DNA from: VGBO01 sp964453335 | Lineage (GTDB): Bacteria > Actinomycetota > Acidimicrobiia > Acidimicrobiales > CAIXPF01 | Assembly (NCBI GenBank): GCA_964453335.1 | Contig: CAYVOK010000008.1 | Location: 1 to 64,000, forward strand | Length of the DNA: 64,000 nt | Reading direction: 5' to 3' | Shown here: in pieces, positions 39,029-48,888 of the stretch | Layout of the letters: the number at the start of each line of letters is the position of its first letter | Numbering within the stretch: the stretch's first letter is position 1 | Notes under the pieces: model-generated | What the model was told of the DNA's origin: nothing | Database searches by the model: none | Seen by the model: the letters and a program-made list of their open reading frames with translations, nothing else | Made by a program: the position numbers and the translations under genes

Positions 39029-40165
39029 ATGTTAAACAATGGAAGACCAGGATCAGGAGGATTAGTGCCAAGTATGTACGCTGATACTAACTTTGATACC
39101 AAAGATTCATATTTAATAAATTCCCCAGTGAGAAATCAAATAGTACCCGATCACCAGAGAAGAGGTAGCGCTGGTCCTTATGGTATACCGATCAAGCTTG
39201 CCGCTAGATCTGATTACGACGATGACCTTGGTATCTCCGATGACGAAATAGACGAATACGATACTGAGTACGAAGATCCTGAGGACAAACCTAGAAAAGC
39301 ACAAAAAACTAAAGGCCCTGGGTTTTTAGCTGATTTGGTCGGTAATGTCTCCAAAGGATTAGCCCCAGCGTCTAAAATGAGGTCTCGGGCCATGAGACCA
39401 GAAGCACCATTGCCTAGGAGAAGGGCTACAGCTAGCCGGTCTTCTGTAGACTATGCCCCACCACGTAGACCCCGCTCAAGAGCAGCACAAGAACCATATC
39501 CATCTCAACGAAGAAGAAGATCCGAAAGGTACGCACCAATGAGAAGAGCAAAATTAAGCAGTTTAAACTCTGTCGTTTTAAACTCTTACCCAAACTTAGG
39601 GATTTATAAATACGCCAATCCGCAACAACAAAGCGGGTTTGGTTTAAAGCCACAACCAGGTATGTTGACTGGCGGCAGTCCGGGCCTTAAGAACCCTGTA
39701 AGTCAAATGTCCGGCCCTGTTACTAACTATTTATCAAATGTTAATACTCCTCCAGCACAATCTGGCACTCCTAAGACCAATTTTACGTCCTCTGCTCCAC
39801 CTCAACAAGCTAGAACTCCGGCACCATCTGGCGGTTTAACATTTATGCCACCAAATATTGGTAAGCAGATGTTTAGTGGCATGATGGGCCATTATAATGA
39901 GAACGGTTTAACAAATGCCAGAAACGCTATGGGACATGCTGCTGAGAAATACAATATAACCCCGCTAAATTTTATGCCAGGCGTTGAATTTAAGAACCTA
40001 GGACCTCTCAATTCACTCCAAGTAAACCCCATAGCTTCTATGACAACCGGCGCCCAAAATTACCAGAATCTCCGCAATGTAGATCAAAGTCATAACTTCC
40101 AAAATCCTTATTCAGTAGCGCCTAATGAAAACTATACAGGGGTTAATATTAGCGGTACCTTTTAA
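39029..40165 (+). CDS. Probable virion protein, basic and Pro/Gln-rich (378 aa)
   Basis: Low complexity: an acidic patch (DDELD-type, 70-90), a strongly basic Arg/Pro region (about 120-175, RRRATASRSSVDYAPPRRPR), then a Gln/Pro/Gly/Asn-rich half. IKLAARS occurs near residue 52. AAGGAGATA lies before the start. Arg-rich disordered proteins like this may bind DNA in the capsid. No family recognised. Confidence 0.6.
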   Translation: MLNNGRPGSGGLVPSMYADTNFDTKDSYLINSPVRNQIVPDHQRRGSAGPYGIPIKLAARSDYDDDLGISDDEIDEYDTEYEDPEDKPRKAQKTKGPGFLADLVGNVSKGLAPASKMRSRAMRPEAPLPRRRATASRSSVDYAPPRRPRSRAAQEPYPSQRRRRSERYAPMRRAKLSSLNSVVLNSYPNLGIYKYANPQQQSGFGLKPQPGMLTGGSPGLKNPVSQMSGPVTNYLSNVNTPPAQSGTPKTNFTSSAPPQQARTPAPSGGLTFMPPNIGKQMFSGMMGHYNENGLTNARNAMGHAAEKYNITPLNFMPGVEFKNLGPLNSLQVNPIASMTTGAQNYQNLRNVDQSHNFQNPYSVAPNENYTGVNISGTF

Positions 40166-40608
40166 TCCATAACTTCGCAGCTAACTCCAGAGCTAATTAA
40201 GTACTCTATACCCTCTACAGTGCTATAGCTTTTTTTATAATATACCTTAGCTATGCCGGCATGATGTATTAACTTAGCGCACATTAAACAAGGCGCTGTA
40301 GTTACTATTAAATTCATGCCGAGAGTTTTAGTTCCTTGCCTTAGCGCATTACACAGCGCATTCATTTCAGCGTGATGGCACCCTATTTGAATTTCTGTGC
40401 CTGATTTAATATTGCTAGAGTCTCTAGCGCAAGTATGCCCAGCACATAGAAGGCCTTCAGACTTTCTCGGTCCACCGTTATAACCATCAGCGAGTATATT
40501 ATTATTCTCAGGGTCGTAAATAATAGCTCCAACTTTACCTCTGGGACAGTTACTGGTACCTGCCAGTAGTTCAGCTTGTTTTAAACGTAGTTCTAAGTGT
40601 TTTTTCAT
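40162..40608 (-). CDS. dCMP deaminase (148 aa)
   Basis: Deaminates dCMP to dUMP, supplying thymidylate synthesis (ThyX is nearby). Zinc motif HAEMNAL (His79, Glu81) and PCLMCAK (Cys107, Cys110); CPRGKVGAII and DGYNGGPRK are also typical of the family. The ATG at 40608, preceded by GGGAG, was chosen over an upstream GTG; length then fits the family. Confidence 0.88.
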   Translation of the reverse strand: MKKHLELRLKQAELLAGTSNCPRGKVGAIIYDPENNNILADGYNGGPRKSEGLLCAGHTCARDSSNIKSGTEIQIGCHHAEMNALCNALRQGTKTLGMNLIVTTAPCLMCAKLIHHAGIAKVYYKKSYSTVEGIEYLISSGVSCEVMD

Positions 40609-40683
40609 GTAGTAAAACTCCCAGTACCTAATACCTAAAAAATATAGTGAACGCAATTATACTTACTACTGTTAGTAATACTA

Positions 40684-41592
40684 CTATAGCCTAAACTTAT
40701 TCCTATACATCAACAAGGCATCTTCTTTCATTTTCGCCTCTAGTATAATATCTATGTCGCCTAGATCTAGCAAAGGCATGGCTGTAGTATAGTAATCACT
40801 ATGTGCTGTATTACTAGTAGTATCACCTTGAATATCTTTAGCAGAGTTTGACCAATGATAGCACGGTATACAATCCCAAGTACTATAGGCAAGAGAATAC
40901 GCTTCTTCGTATGTTAAGTCATTCTTAGCCCCAACTAAGTAATGATGCCCGTCAAATACAATAGGAGTTCCAATATACTTATATATAGAGTATAAATCTA
41001 AAACCCCGTACATACTTTCTCTATCGTCGTTTTCTAGAGTAAGGCGTTGTCTAGTAGATTCCCCAAGTAGCTTAAAGTTCTTAGCGAATCTACCCATTGC
41101 AGCTGGCTTATTGCCGTAAGCTCCGCCTATGTGTATATTTATCTTACTCATATGGCTACTTGGCATACCCATAATATCTAGTATCTCAGCATGATTGTCT
41201 AAGTCAATTACTGCCTTTGATATTACACTACTATCAGAGCTAGCTAGGCAATTAAATGGGCCTGGGTGAAACGATAGTCTAGTACCAGTATCTCTAGCGT
41301 ACTTACCTGCTTCTTCCAGATTTTTAACTATGTCTGAGTAACCTGGTAAACTACTTAGCTTATACTCACTATGCCATGGTATAATATCCGAAGACATACG
41401 ATATACATAAATACTATTCTCTACATTCCACTTAAGTATTTTAAGTAAGTCAGCAGAATTAGCAATAGCTACTTCTGAGCATTTTTTAAGACCTAGCTCA
41501 AGAAAGGTCTTTCTTTGTATACTACGATTGGTAGTAATATTTTTAGCCGTCAGCTCTGTATTAATACAAGCATAGCCTAGTCGTATCTGCAT
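40684..41592 (-). CDS. uvdE: UV damage endonuclease (UvdE/UVDE) (302 aa)
   Basis: Nicks DNA 5' to UV photoproducts and other lesions. Family signatures in order: LGYACINTEL at the start, RMSSDIIPWHSEY, RLSFHPGPF, HIGGAYGNKPAA, LENDDRESMYG and VFDGHHY. These hold the conserved His/Asp/Glu metal ligands of the TIM barrel. Length about 300 aa, as for bacterial UvdE. AAAGGAGG precedes the ATG. It would repair phage DNA, suggesting exposure to sunlight or a wish to protect replicating DNA. Confidence 0.88.
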   Translation of the reverse strand: MQIRLGYACINTELTAKNITTNRSIQRKTFLELGLKKCSEVAIANSADLLKILKWNVENSIYVYRMSSDIIPWHSEYKLSSLPGYSDIVKNLEEAGKYARDTGTRLSFHPGPFNCLASSDSSVISKAVIDLDNHAEILDIMGMPSSHMSKINIHIGGAYGNKPAAMGRFAKNFKLLGESTRQRLTLENDDRESMYGVLDLYSIYKYIGTPIVFDGHHYLVGAKNDLTYEEAYSLAYSTWDCIPCYHWSNSAKDIQGDTTSNTAHSDYYTTAMPLLDLGDIDIILEAKMKEDALLMYRNKFRL

Positions 41593-41659
41593 GTAAACCT
41601 CCTTTGCAGTAACTACTTATAACAGTAATATTTGAGTATTATGCCTAAAAGGAGTCTAA

Positions 41660-43003
41660 ATGAGATTACTCAATAATTACTCTAGAGCCAGAAAATCTCT
41701 AGGTATCACACAGCCCGCAAAAACTATTAACTATTATCCCCTAATGCGTAAGTTGGCAGAGCCAGCACCAGTAAAATCACCAGCTGCTCAAGCTCAACCA
41801 CAAGCGCCAGCTCCTCAACAACAGGCACAAGCCCAACCACAACAACAAGCACAGCCACAACCACAAGCTCCAGTGTATAAGCCAGCGGAAGGACAAGCTT
41901 ATAAGGCGCCTACAGTGTATACCGGTGACACTGACAAAGATATTGCTACAGAAATGGAACGTCTTAGAGCCGAAGATAGAACCGGAGCAATATATGGGGG
42001 CGATGGTGGTCGTGAGTTTCTAAGACGTAGAGCACAGCAAAACGTATTCGACGCTAACCCAAACATGGACTACGATAGTTTTTCAGCCAATGATGCGGAC
42101 GCTTCTCTAAAGCAAGATCCTAACTACATGAGGGATCGTATGGTTGATCAAACAGAAAGAGATAACAGACTCGGTGGATCAAGAGCTATGTATTTTAGAG
42201 GCTTAGGTGACTGGACCGCCAAAGACTATGATACGGCAGCTGGAGACTACGATACAGCAACTACAGTCGCAGGGGTTTTCGGTCCCCCAGGGTTAGGTGC
42301 CGCTATGACAGCAGCCAAGGGTTTTGGGAATATGTATGGTAAATACAAAAACGACAACTACTCTAGTTTTGGGCAAGTAGCAGGGGACGCATTGGGTGCA
42401 GTAGCTTCTACAGCGCTGGCTTCTGGTGGACTTAGAAATTCCGCTAATCCAGTAGGTAGATTCTTTGGCAATACTTTTGGTAGAATATCTGATCCGTTTT
42501 ATGCTGGAGTTAGTAGGGCTACCTCTGGTATAGCTAACGGTATAGGCCGCTTTGCTAGGAGTCCTTATGTAAGTAGAGCGCTTACGAACTTTGATGATTA
42601 TGTTGCTAGAAAAGGTTTTGGAAATTCATTTGCGCCTGAGGCTGGGCAATTTTTTATGCGAGATGTTGGTAAGAGAACAGGGCAGTTCGTAACCCCGTCA
42701 GAAGGCGTCAAAAGATTTTTTACACAAAATGTCCCCGAGTATTATAAGAGGGTAGTTCCTTTCGGCGCTAAACAGATGGTACAAGGCGCTAAAACTCTAG
42801 CTGGTACTTATATGCCCCAGGTTCTTTCAGGCGTAGAAGGTGCTCTAGCTGGCAAGGGCGTTACTAACTACGCCATAACACCTACGCAAAATGCTTTGTA
42901 TGGCAAACCTGACTCAAATATTAATCGTTTCGGTAGATTCGCTAAAAACCAACTTATTAGCCCAGCCTATGGTCAAAATTACCAAGAAACAATGCGAAAA
43001 TAA
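41660..43003 (+). CDS. K-x-A tagged virion protein with Gln/Pro/Ala linker (447 aa)
   Basis: MRLLNNYSRARKSLG resembles the MRYSRARNLAL start of the 30299/31073 proteins, and LMRKLAEPAPV carries the tag. A Pro/Gln/Ala tract at about 45-80 is followed by acidic and Gly/Phe-rich regions. Hydrophobic segments (VFGPPGLGAAMTAAKGFG; GDALGAVASTALASGG) suggest membrane insertion. Probably an internal or ejected virion protein. Confidence 0.62.
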   Translation: MRLLNNYSRARKSLGITQPAKTINYYPLMRKLAEPAPVKSPAAQAQPQAPAPQQQAQAQPQQQAQPQPQAPVYKPAEGQAYKAPTVYTGDTDKDIATEMERLRAEDRTGAIYGGDGGREFLRRRAQQNVFDANPNMDYDSFSANDADASLKQDPNYMRDRMVDQTERDNRLGGSRAMYFRGLGDWTAKDYDTAAGDYDTATTVAGVFGPPGLGAAMTAAKGFGNMYGKYKNDNYSSFGQVAGDALGAVASTALASGGLRNSANPVGRFFGNTFGRISDPFYAGVSRATSGIANGIGRFARSPYVSRALTNFDDYVARKGFGNSFAPEAGQFFMRDVGKRTGQFVTPSEGVKRFFTQNVPEYYKRVVPFGAKQMVQGAKTLAGTYMPQVLSGVEGALAGKGVTNYAITPTQNALYGKPDSNINRFGRFAKNQLISPAYGQNYQETMRK

Positions 43004-43032
43004 AATATGCACTAGAAATGTAGAGATATAAA

Positions 43033-45087
43033 ATGAAAACACTAAACAAGTTCAGAAACTTAAATAGTAGCGGTTTAATAAAGACTGCGGAACAAAGCGT
43101 ACAACCACGCGTAGCCAGGCTACCTATACACAAAGGAGACTATGGCAGCGCGTATAACTATCTAGAGAAGCTAGCAAAGCCATACGACTCCAGGCGACGA
43201 AGGGCTATGGTGGAGGCAGCCATGCCTCAAGCTGACCCTTCTATTAGGGATCAAATTATCAATAATCCCAGTATAGACGATGCTGCTCTAGACCAGATGT
43301 ATGAAAGAGGCACAGGCCAGGATGCTAAGAGCTTTGATCAAAATTTATTTTCGCGGCTTATGCAAGGTGATAGGAGTAAGGATAAGAGGCTAGAACACCC
43401 ATTGCTACCTGGAGATTGGAGCAAAGAAAATACTTCTAGGCCAATGCAATTGTTTATGGGTGCCAAGATGAATCCTCAAACAGGAGAAATGGAAGAAATC
43501 CCACTCGGTACTGACCCATATACCGGGCAGCCATTGACAGGTTTTGGTGAGCAACTCTTTCAGTATGTTGCGAGGCCTGCGGACACCATGCAGAAAATAG
43601 TCTCCGCAACCCCGGGCGTCTTTAGGGAAACGTTTAATAAGCTAGATGATTTCGACGCTAGAGAAAGAGATAAAAGAGAGTATAATAGAAAGGTAGAAAA
43701 GGGAGAAATACCAAAACCAGAAAACTATGATCCAGAAACAAGCTATCTAAACGACCCCGAAGGCCAGTATTTTAGAAATAAAATTCTTAAGGGAAGAGCT
43801 GAAGACTACGATGAGCAACAAGAAGACATTAGAGCGTATTCTATGGCTAATAAGAAGAGAAATATAGAAGAAGTAACAGGCAATAAGGGTAGGGAGGAGG
43901 AGCAAAAAGAGGTTAACGACTACTTTAATTCCCCAGATAGAACTTGGTACCAAAAAAACATAATACCGGGGCTAGAAGCTGGGGGGGCTAATGCAGAAAT
44001 TTCTGGAAGGGCTATTGGTCTAGAGAAACTAGAGAAGTATGAAAAAAAACATCCATGGCTAGCTCATGCTAGAAAATTATCTGGCCCTGCGTTAAAATCG
44101 TTTTTAGCAGCGGCAGCAGTTGCCCAACCACAGCTAGCTCCATTGTTTGCTGAGATAGGAGCCACTATAGAAGTCGGTAACGACGCTCTCTCGACTTTGC
44201 AGGCTGTCGCTAAAGGCGGGGCTACTCAGCAGAAAGAAATAAAAAAGAATGAAGGAAAGAAACCAGGGGAATACACTGGTGACCCTGGAGCAGCAACAGT
44301 ATCTGGGGTATTAGATGCAGGATCAAAGTTTCCAGGATTTAAGGTAAAGGATGGCAAGGTAGAAGCTACTAATTTAGAGAAGTCATATCTGCAGTCTGGT
44401 GAAGCTAATCCTTTGGCTCCTATGGCTGATTTGTCCAAAGATTTTGCTAAAAATGTCGGTCAAGGAGTAGAAAACCTTTTTACAAGTGAGGCTACAGATG
44501 AGACAACTAAAAAAATTGTTGGCGAGTTAGGTAAAGGAGCAACAACTACTGCAATAGCTGGAGCCACTAATCCTATGAATGCCGTGATAAAACCTATAGC
44601 AAGCGGGTCTAAGACCACAAAGCCTCAGGCACCAACTTTTCAGGAAATGAACCCTAGGCAACAATATATTGCCAGAATGGAAGAGCTAGAGAAAATAAAA
44701 CAAGACCGCTTGGCTAAGTTGCAACAGCAACAACCTCAACAGCAGCAAGTGCAGTCTGTGCCAGACGAGGATCAATTAGAATCCGTAGATCAAAACTATG
44801 GACAGCCCGTATACGATAGCACGAATAACTATTCTGGAAGCTCTAACAATCAATTGTACTCCCAAGAACCAGTTTTTAGCCCGCCGCAGCAACAACAGGC
44901 TCAACAACAAGTTCCAAAGACACAGCAACCACAAGCAGTTACTCCACAGGTACCCAAGCAACCTCAAGCTGTTAACCCCCAAGTTCCAAAACAACCTCAA
45001 ACGGCTCAAGTAAAAGTTACTCCACCTAAGCAAGGAACTCAAGTAGCTTCAGTGACACCCGCAACTAAGGGATATAAAATACAATGA
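43033..45087 (+). CDS. Large K-x-A tagged virion protein (684 aa)
   Basis: LIKTAEQS near residue 15 and YLEKLAKPYDS near 50. Charged and disordered first half, one Ala-rich hydrophobic stretch (ALKSFLAAAAVAQPQLAPLF, about 355-375) and a C-terminal Gln/Pro tract (QQQPQQQQV; PKQPQAVNPQVPKQPQ). Likely an internal or ejection protein; no family recognised. Confidence 0.62.
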   Translation: MKTLNKFRNLNSSGLIKTAEQSVQPRVARLPIHKGDYGSAYNYLEKLAKPYDSRRRRAMVEAAMPQADPSIRDQIINNPSIDDAALDQMYERGTGQDAKSFDQNLFSRLMQGDRSKDKRLEHPLLPGDWSKENTSRPMQLFMGAKMNPQTGEMEEIPLGTDPYTGQPLTGFGEQLFQYVARPADTMQKIVSATPGVFRETFNKLDDFDARERDKREYNRKVEKGEIPKPENYDPETSYLNDPEGQYFRNKILKGRAEDYDEQQEDIRAYSMANKKRNIEEVTGNKGREEEQKEVNDYFNSPDRTWYQKNIIPGLEAGGANAEISGRAIGLEKLEKYEKKHPWLAHARKLSGPALKSFLAAAAVAQPQLAPLFAEIGATIEVGNDALSTLQAVAKGGATQQKEIKKNEGKKPGEYTGDPGAATVSGVLDAGSKFPGFKVKDGKVEATNLEKSYLQSGEANPLAPMADLSKDFAKNVGQGVENLFTSEATDETTKKIVGELGKGATTTAIAGATNPMNAVIKPIASGSKTTKPQAPTFQEMNPRQQYIARMEELEKIKQDRLAKLQQQQPQQQQVQSVPDEDQLESVDQNYGQPVYDSTNNYSGSSNNQLYSQEPVFSPPQQQQAQQQVPKTQQPQAVTPQVPKQPQAVNPQVPKQPQTAQVKVTPPKQGTQVASVTPATKGYKIQ

Positions 45088-45326
45088 GATGGTTAAACAC
45101 TTATATAAATTTAGATAAAATAGCCCAAGCCGAGACAACTCAAACATCCGAGTTTGATATGAATACTCCAATACAAGGCGGTAATATGCCAGAAACTGGT
45201 GTACCAAGCGTATCGGCTCCAGGGAATATAACACAACAGCAGAAAACACAGATGAAGTCTCCACTGCAGTTAGGAAATCCTAATTATAGAAGCCATGGTT
45301 CTGGCAATACCTCAACCAAGAACTGA
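45084..45326 (+). CDS. Small K-x-A tagged virion-type protein (80 aa)
   Basis: ATGA coupling to the upstream gene. MRWLNTYINLDKIAQAETTQ carries the motif; the rest is Gln/Asn/Pro/Gly-rich and disordered. Its 3' end overlaps the convergent reductase gene by 15 bp. Function unknown. Confidence 0.58.
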   Translation: MRWLNTYINLDKIAQAETTQTSEFDMNTPIQGGNMPETGVPSVSAPGNITQQQKTQMKSPLQLGNPNYRSHGSGNTSTKN

Positions 45327-47339
45327 TATACTATTACTAACATTTATAATGCACTTATCTGAGTCACAGAACTTATCTTCTACTTCGTGTTTAGCCTCAG
45401 AACCAATTTCTCTTTTAATTTTAGCTTTTAACTCAGAATATCTTTCTGCAGTAATAGTTTCGTAAGGTGCCTGCACATACCCATGCTCAGATATTGGCAG
45501 TAAACTAATACTCTTTAAACTACGCTCGTAAGTCTCTAGGCATGTCTTAATATGCTTAGCTTCTGATTTAGTAAACGTAACTGTAATACTTACTTGGTTG
45601 TCTGCCCAGTAGTGTTGTAAATCAACTGCGTTATTAAACTGCTCCCAGATAGTAACGTCGTCTTTTGACTTCTCAAAATAAGGTTCGTGAATAGGGAAAC
45701 TAACACAGTAAGTATTAGGTGCGTAGGTATCTGGCTCTACTTCATAACCGCAAGAAATAGCTTCAGTGAGCAAGCTACTAGTATCTTCTACTCTAATACG
45801 TCTAATATAATATTCACTATGGGGGTAGTGAATACCGGAAGTAGCTCCAGGCAATAAACTAACTGTTCCGCTAGGCTTTACGCTAGTTACTTTAATACTT
45901 CTAGGAACGCATAACCACTCTGAGTAGATCATGTCCCAATGCCTAATAACGTTATAACCGTTGTTACACAACTCTGTTAGATAAGCGTGTCTACCAAACT
46001 TAGTTATCGCTTGCGTGATCCCAGATTGAGAACATCCAATACGGCGGTTACGCATAGTAACAGCATTAGTCCTAGGATTATGAGTAGGAACCAAAGTGAC
46101 TGTTTTAGCGTATAGGTAAGCGTACTTGAGGGTATCAAGAAAGTCTTCGATAGTATCATGATTAGCGGGGAATGTTTCTACCAAGCAACAAAGCTCGTAG
46201 GATTCTAGTGTTTGTTCTGAGCAAGGATTAGCTCCCCTTGCTCTATAGTCTTTAAAGTCTACTGGGTCTCCGAATCTAGAGAAAGCTCGCATATTATATA
46301 ACCAGATAATACCTGGCTCTCCGTTAGTAGCAATTCTTTTAGCTACTTCGGTGTAGTCTTGTCCAAGCTCTCCTTTAATACTATTGTTACTAGCCCAGCG
46401 TCTATCCCAAAGAGCCGCCTCATCTTGTTTTAGGTCAATAAACTCAGTATTGCCAGAGTCGCCAAACAAAATCTCAGCTGATCGACGAATACCGCCGCTT
46501 ACAACACACTTACCAACGTAGTTAAACAAATCCGCGATATGTGTTGTAGTAAGTTCAAGAGTGTTTTCACCCTCAGCAAACACTAGAACTTTTTTAATAC
46601 TAGACATAAGCTCTTGTAAAGGGCCTGACCCGGAGCTAACACCACCAAATACTTTTAGCGGAGCTCCTTTAGGTCTTAGCAGAGAGTAATCTATGTTCTC
46701 AGCTAGCTTGTTCTTGCCCACATAAGAATCCAGAACATGTTTTAACAACTCTACCCAGCCTTCACGAGAATCTTTAACTACAAAAGTTACTCCTGAATCA
46801 ATTACTGGCTTGGTTAAATAAAATCCAGATCTAAATTTACCTGTTACTTCATCTTTAATTTTTTCAGCACCTAGCATGTCTCCGCCCACACCTACTCCAA
46901 GCATAGACATATCCATTAGAAAACAAAATGGAGCAGAGAAATCAGTGCTAATATCTTCTGTGCTAACAAAAGCGCAGTTATTAAGAGCAGCCCCGCCTTT
47001 AATACCAACAATATCAGTACCCATAACCCACAAGCCTCTTCCTGGAGGCAAGAACTTAAAGTCCCACATACGCTGGAACATTTCTTTAGCAGATTTAATA
47101 GCCTTGCTATCTTCCCATGGCAAGTTTAAATCTTTGCAATGATTCTTTTGGATACTAAACACGCCGTTTACAACTCTAAGGCATGTCTGCCAAAACTCTT
47201 CAGTAGTTCCGGCTTCATCTAGAGGCCTAGCGTAAGTACGCTTGTATGTAAAATACCCTAGTGGACCCCACTTAGGTTGTTTTCCTTTGAACTTAGCCAA
47301 AAACTCTTCATCGTTTAGTTCAAAACTTAATGTACCCAT
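45312..47339 (-). CDS. nrdJ: Adenosylcobalamin-dependent (class II) ribonucleotide reductase (675 aa)
   Basis: Reduces ribonucleotides to deoxyribonucleotides using B12. PPGRGLWVMGT near residue 97, NPCSEQTLESYELCCLVETF (finger-loop with NPCSEQ) and a C-terminal CDSDKC pair that can re-reduce the active site are typical of the monomeric ribonucleoside-triphosphate reductase family. 675 aa against about 740 in Lactobacillus RTPR, so slightly short, but no gap is obvious. Adjacent to ThyX, forming a dNTP supply block. Requires host cobalamin. Confidence 0.88.
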   Translation of the reverse strand: MGTLSFELNDEEFLAKFKGKQPKWGPLGYFTYKRTYARPLDEAGTTEEFWQTCLRVVNGVFSIQKNHCKDLNLPWEDSKAIKSAKEMFQRMWDFKFLPPGRGLWVMGTDIVGIKGGAALNNCAFVSTEDISTDFSAPFCFLMDMSMLGVGVGGDMLGAEKIKDEVTGKFRSGFYLTKPVIDSGVTFVVKDSREGWVELLKHVLDSYVGKNKLAENIDYSLLRPKGAPLKVFGGVSSGSGPLQELMSSIKKVLVFAEGENTLELTTTHIADLFNYVGKCVVSGGIRRSAEILFGDSGNTEFIDLKQDEAALWDRRWASNNSIKGELGQDYTEVAKRIATNGEPGIIWLYNMRAFSRFGDPVDFKDYRARGANPCSEQTLESYELCCLVETFPANHDTIEDFLDTLKYAYLYAKTVTLVPTHNPRTNAVTMRNRRIGCSQSGITQAITKFGRHAYLTELCNNGYNVIRHWDMIYSEWLCVPRSIKVTSVKPSGTVSLLPGATSGIHYPHSEYYIRRIRVEDTSSLLTEAISCGYEVEPDTYAPNTYCVSFPIHEPYFEKSKDDVTIWEQFNNAVDLQHYWADNQVSITVTFTKSEAKHIKTCLETYERSLKSISLLPISEHGYVQAPYETITAERYSELKAKIKREIGSEAKHEVEDKFCDSDKCIINVSNSISVLG

Positions 47340-47340
47340 A

Positions 47341-48108
47341 CTATTTTTCCTCTTTTTTAGGTGTTGACACTGCTATAGCTATCTCAGAGACTACGTCGTC
47401 TCTTTTATACGCTGAGTAAGCTGCAGGGAATAAATGTGCTGTTAGTGTTTCCATGGCAGAAGCAAGTAATCTCATCTCATACTGTGCCTCTGGTTTATTT
47501 CTGAGTGATAGAAACTTAAATACGTTTAATAGATTCGCAGTTGCTATGTATTTTGTTAGCATGTTCTGAGGTAAAATACCTCTAGCTTGCTCTCTACAAA
47601 CACCAGCAGCTAGTAACTTGTTGTACAGAGAAAAAGCTTGATCAGTAAGTTCTCTAATACCTTCACTAGCTGAGGTATCCATAACGTTATTGCTATACTC
47701 ACCAGCAATAGATGCTATAACTGGATCGATAAGAGAATCTGTACTTACTTGTCTATTAGACTTAGCTTGTTCTCTGACTAAAGATGGGGTATAAAACTTA
47801 ACTTCATCTGAAGTGTACCTACGTGATACTTCATTGTAACTCCATGTACGATGTCTCATGTGCTGCTTGGCAACAAATAAAGGTACTTCTACACGAAATT
47901 TAACTACGCAATGCTCAAATGGAGATGTGTGTTTATTTTCCCAAAGATACTTTATTAGCTTAATATCTTTGTCCTGTAGAGCTGTAGATTCTCTATTGAA
48001 ACTTACTCTGGCGGCATTTACTATGTCTACGTCAGACCCCATATGGTCCAGCAATTCAATGCAGCCCACATAGTCAGCTGCATCTGAAATTAATTCTATC
48101 TTACTCAT
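47341..48108 (-). CDS. thyX: Flavin-dependent thymidylate synthase ThyX (255 aa)
   Basis: Converts dUMP to dTMP with FAD and NADPH. Signature RHRTWSYNEVSRRY at residues 85-98 matches RHRxxSxNxxSxRY exactly. One nt separates it from the reductase gene, and dCMP deaminase nearby gives its substrate. Length normal for the family. Confidence 0.93.
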   Translation of the reverse strand: MSKIELISDAADYVGCIELLDHMGSDVDIVNAARVSFNRESTALQDKDIKLIKYLWENKHTSPFEHCVVKFRVEVPLFVAKQHMRHRTWSYNEVSRRYTSDEVKFYTPSLVREQAKSNRQVSTDSLIDPVIASIAGEYSNNVMDTSASEGIRELTDQAFSLYNKLLAAGVCREQARGILPQNMLTKYIATANLLNVFKFLSLRNKPEAQYEMRLLASAMETLTAHLFPAAYSAYKRDDVVSEIAIAVSTPKKEEK

Positions 48109-48218
48109 ATATTCCTTTCTGAGGGTTAGTAACTATAGCATTAGAAGTCAAAATAGTAAACTTAAATAAGCAAATACCTTGGGTAGAAAATAACATCTAA
48201 AAGGAGCTTTGTAATATA

Positions 48219-48542
48219 ATGAGATACAACGAGATAATGAGTTTAGCCTTAGATAGGTTTTTTAAGTTAGCCATGGAGACTAAGTTCTCTGGCGTAAAAA
48301 AAGAATATCAAAACCCTGAAGGCGGATTAAACGATGCTGGTAGAGCGTACTTTAAGCGCACTGAGGGTGCTAACTTAAAACGCCCAGTATCAGCGGAACA
48401 AGCAGATAGTAGCCCAAAAGCTGCTAAGAGGCGTAAATCTTTTTGTGCTAGGATGGGCGGTATGAAAGCTGACCATAACATAGACTGCAGAAATAACCCA
48501 GATAAGGCTATATGCAAAGCACTTAAGAAGTGGGATTGCTAA
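48219..48542 (+). CDS. Small basic protein with PEGGL / RKSFCARMGGM signature (107 aa)
   Basis: Matches a short phage-associated family I recall as DUF6321: PEGGLNDAGRAYF, then KSFCARMGGMK, a pair of Cys and a short C-terminal helix (KALKKWDC). N-terminal extension FFKLAMETKFSG carries the K-L-A motif. First gene of the 48-64 kb plus operon. Biochemical role unknown. Confidence 0.65.
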   Translation: MRYNEIMSLALDRFFKLAMETKFSGVKKEYQNPEGGLNDAGRAYFKRTEGANLKRPVSAEQADSSPKAAKRRKSFCARMGGMKADHNIDCRNNPDKAICKALKKWDC

Positions 48543-48874
48543 TGTCAGTTCTCAACCAGACTATTCATTGCCCTGTATACTTACTAAAAACCGCTTCAGG
48601 AGCTGCTTTTACTTCTGCAGTTACAGTAGGTGACCCAGACAATAGAAATACTCGCGATAGGCGCAGGTACAACGAGAAGCCTGATGGTAAGTTTCAAATG
48701 GCGGATACAAAAGTACCATACCGCAAGCCACAAACAAATCAATACGACACAGATCATACTACAGGCATATACCCATCCGTAGGCGGAAATCTACAAGATG
48801 ACTTTATAGGCAAGAAGTCTAGATCTGGTAGATTTAATAATCCACAACAAATAGGCAGAACATTCTTGCCATAA
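48542..48874 (+). CDS. Small virion-type protein (110 aa)
   Basis: The ATG at 48542 overlaps the upstream stop. LLKTASGAAFTS near residue 15 carries the motif. The rest is polar, Arg/Tyr/Asn-rich and probably extended. Position just before a fibre gene suggests a tail or neck component. Function unknown. Confidence 0.58.
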   Translation: MSVLNQTIHCPVYLLKTASGAAFTSAVTVGDPDNRNTRDRRRYNEKPDGKFQMADTKVPYRKPQTNQYDTDHTTGIYPSVGGNLQDDFIGKKSRSGRFNNPQQIGRTFLP

Positions 48875-48888
48875 CAAAGGTAGACATA

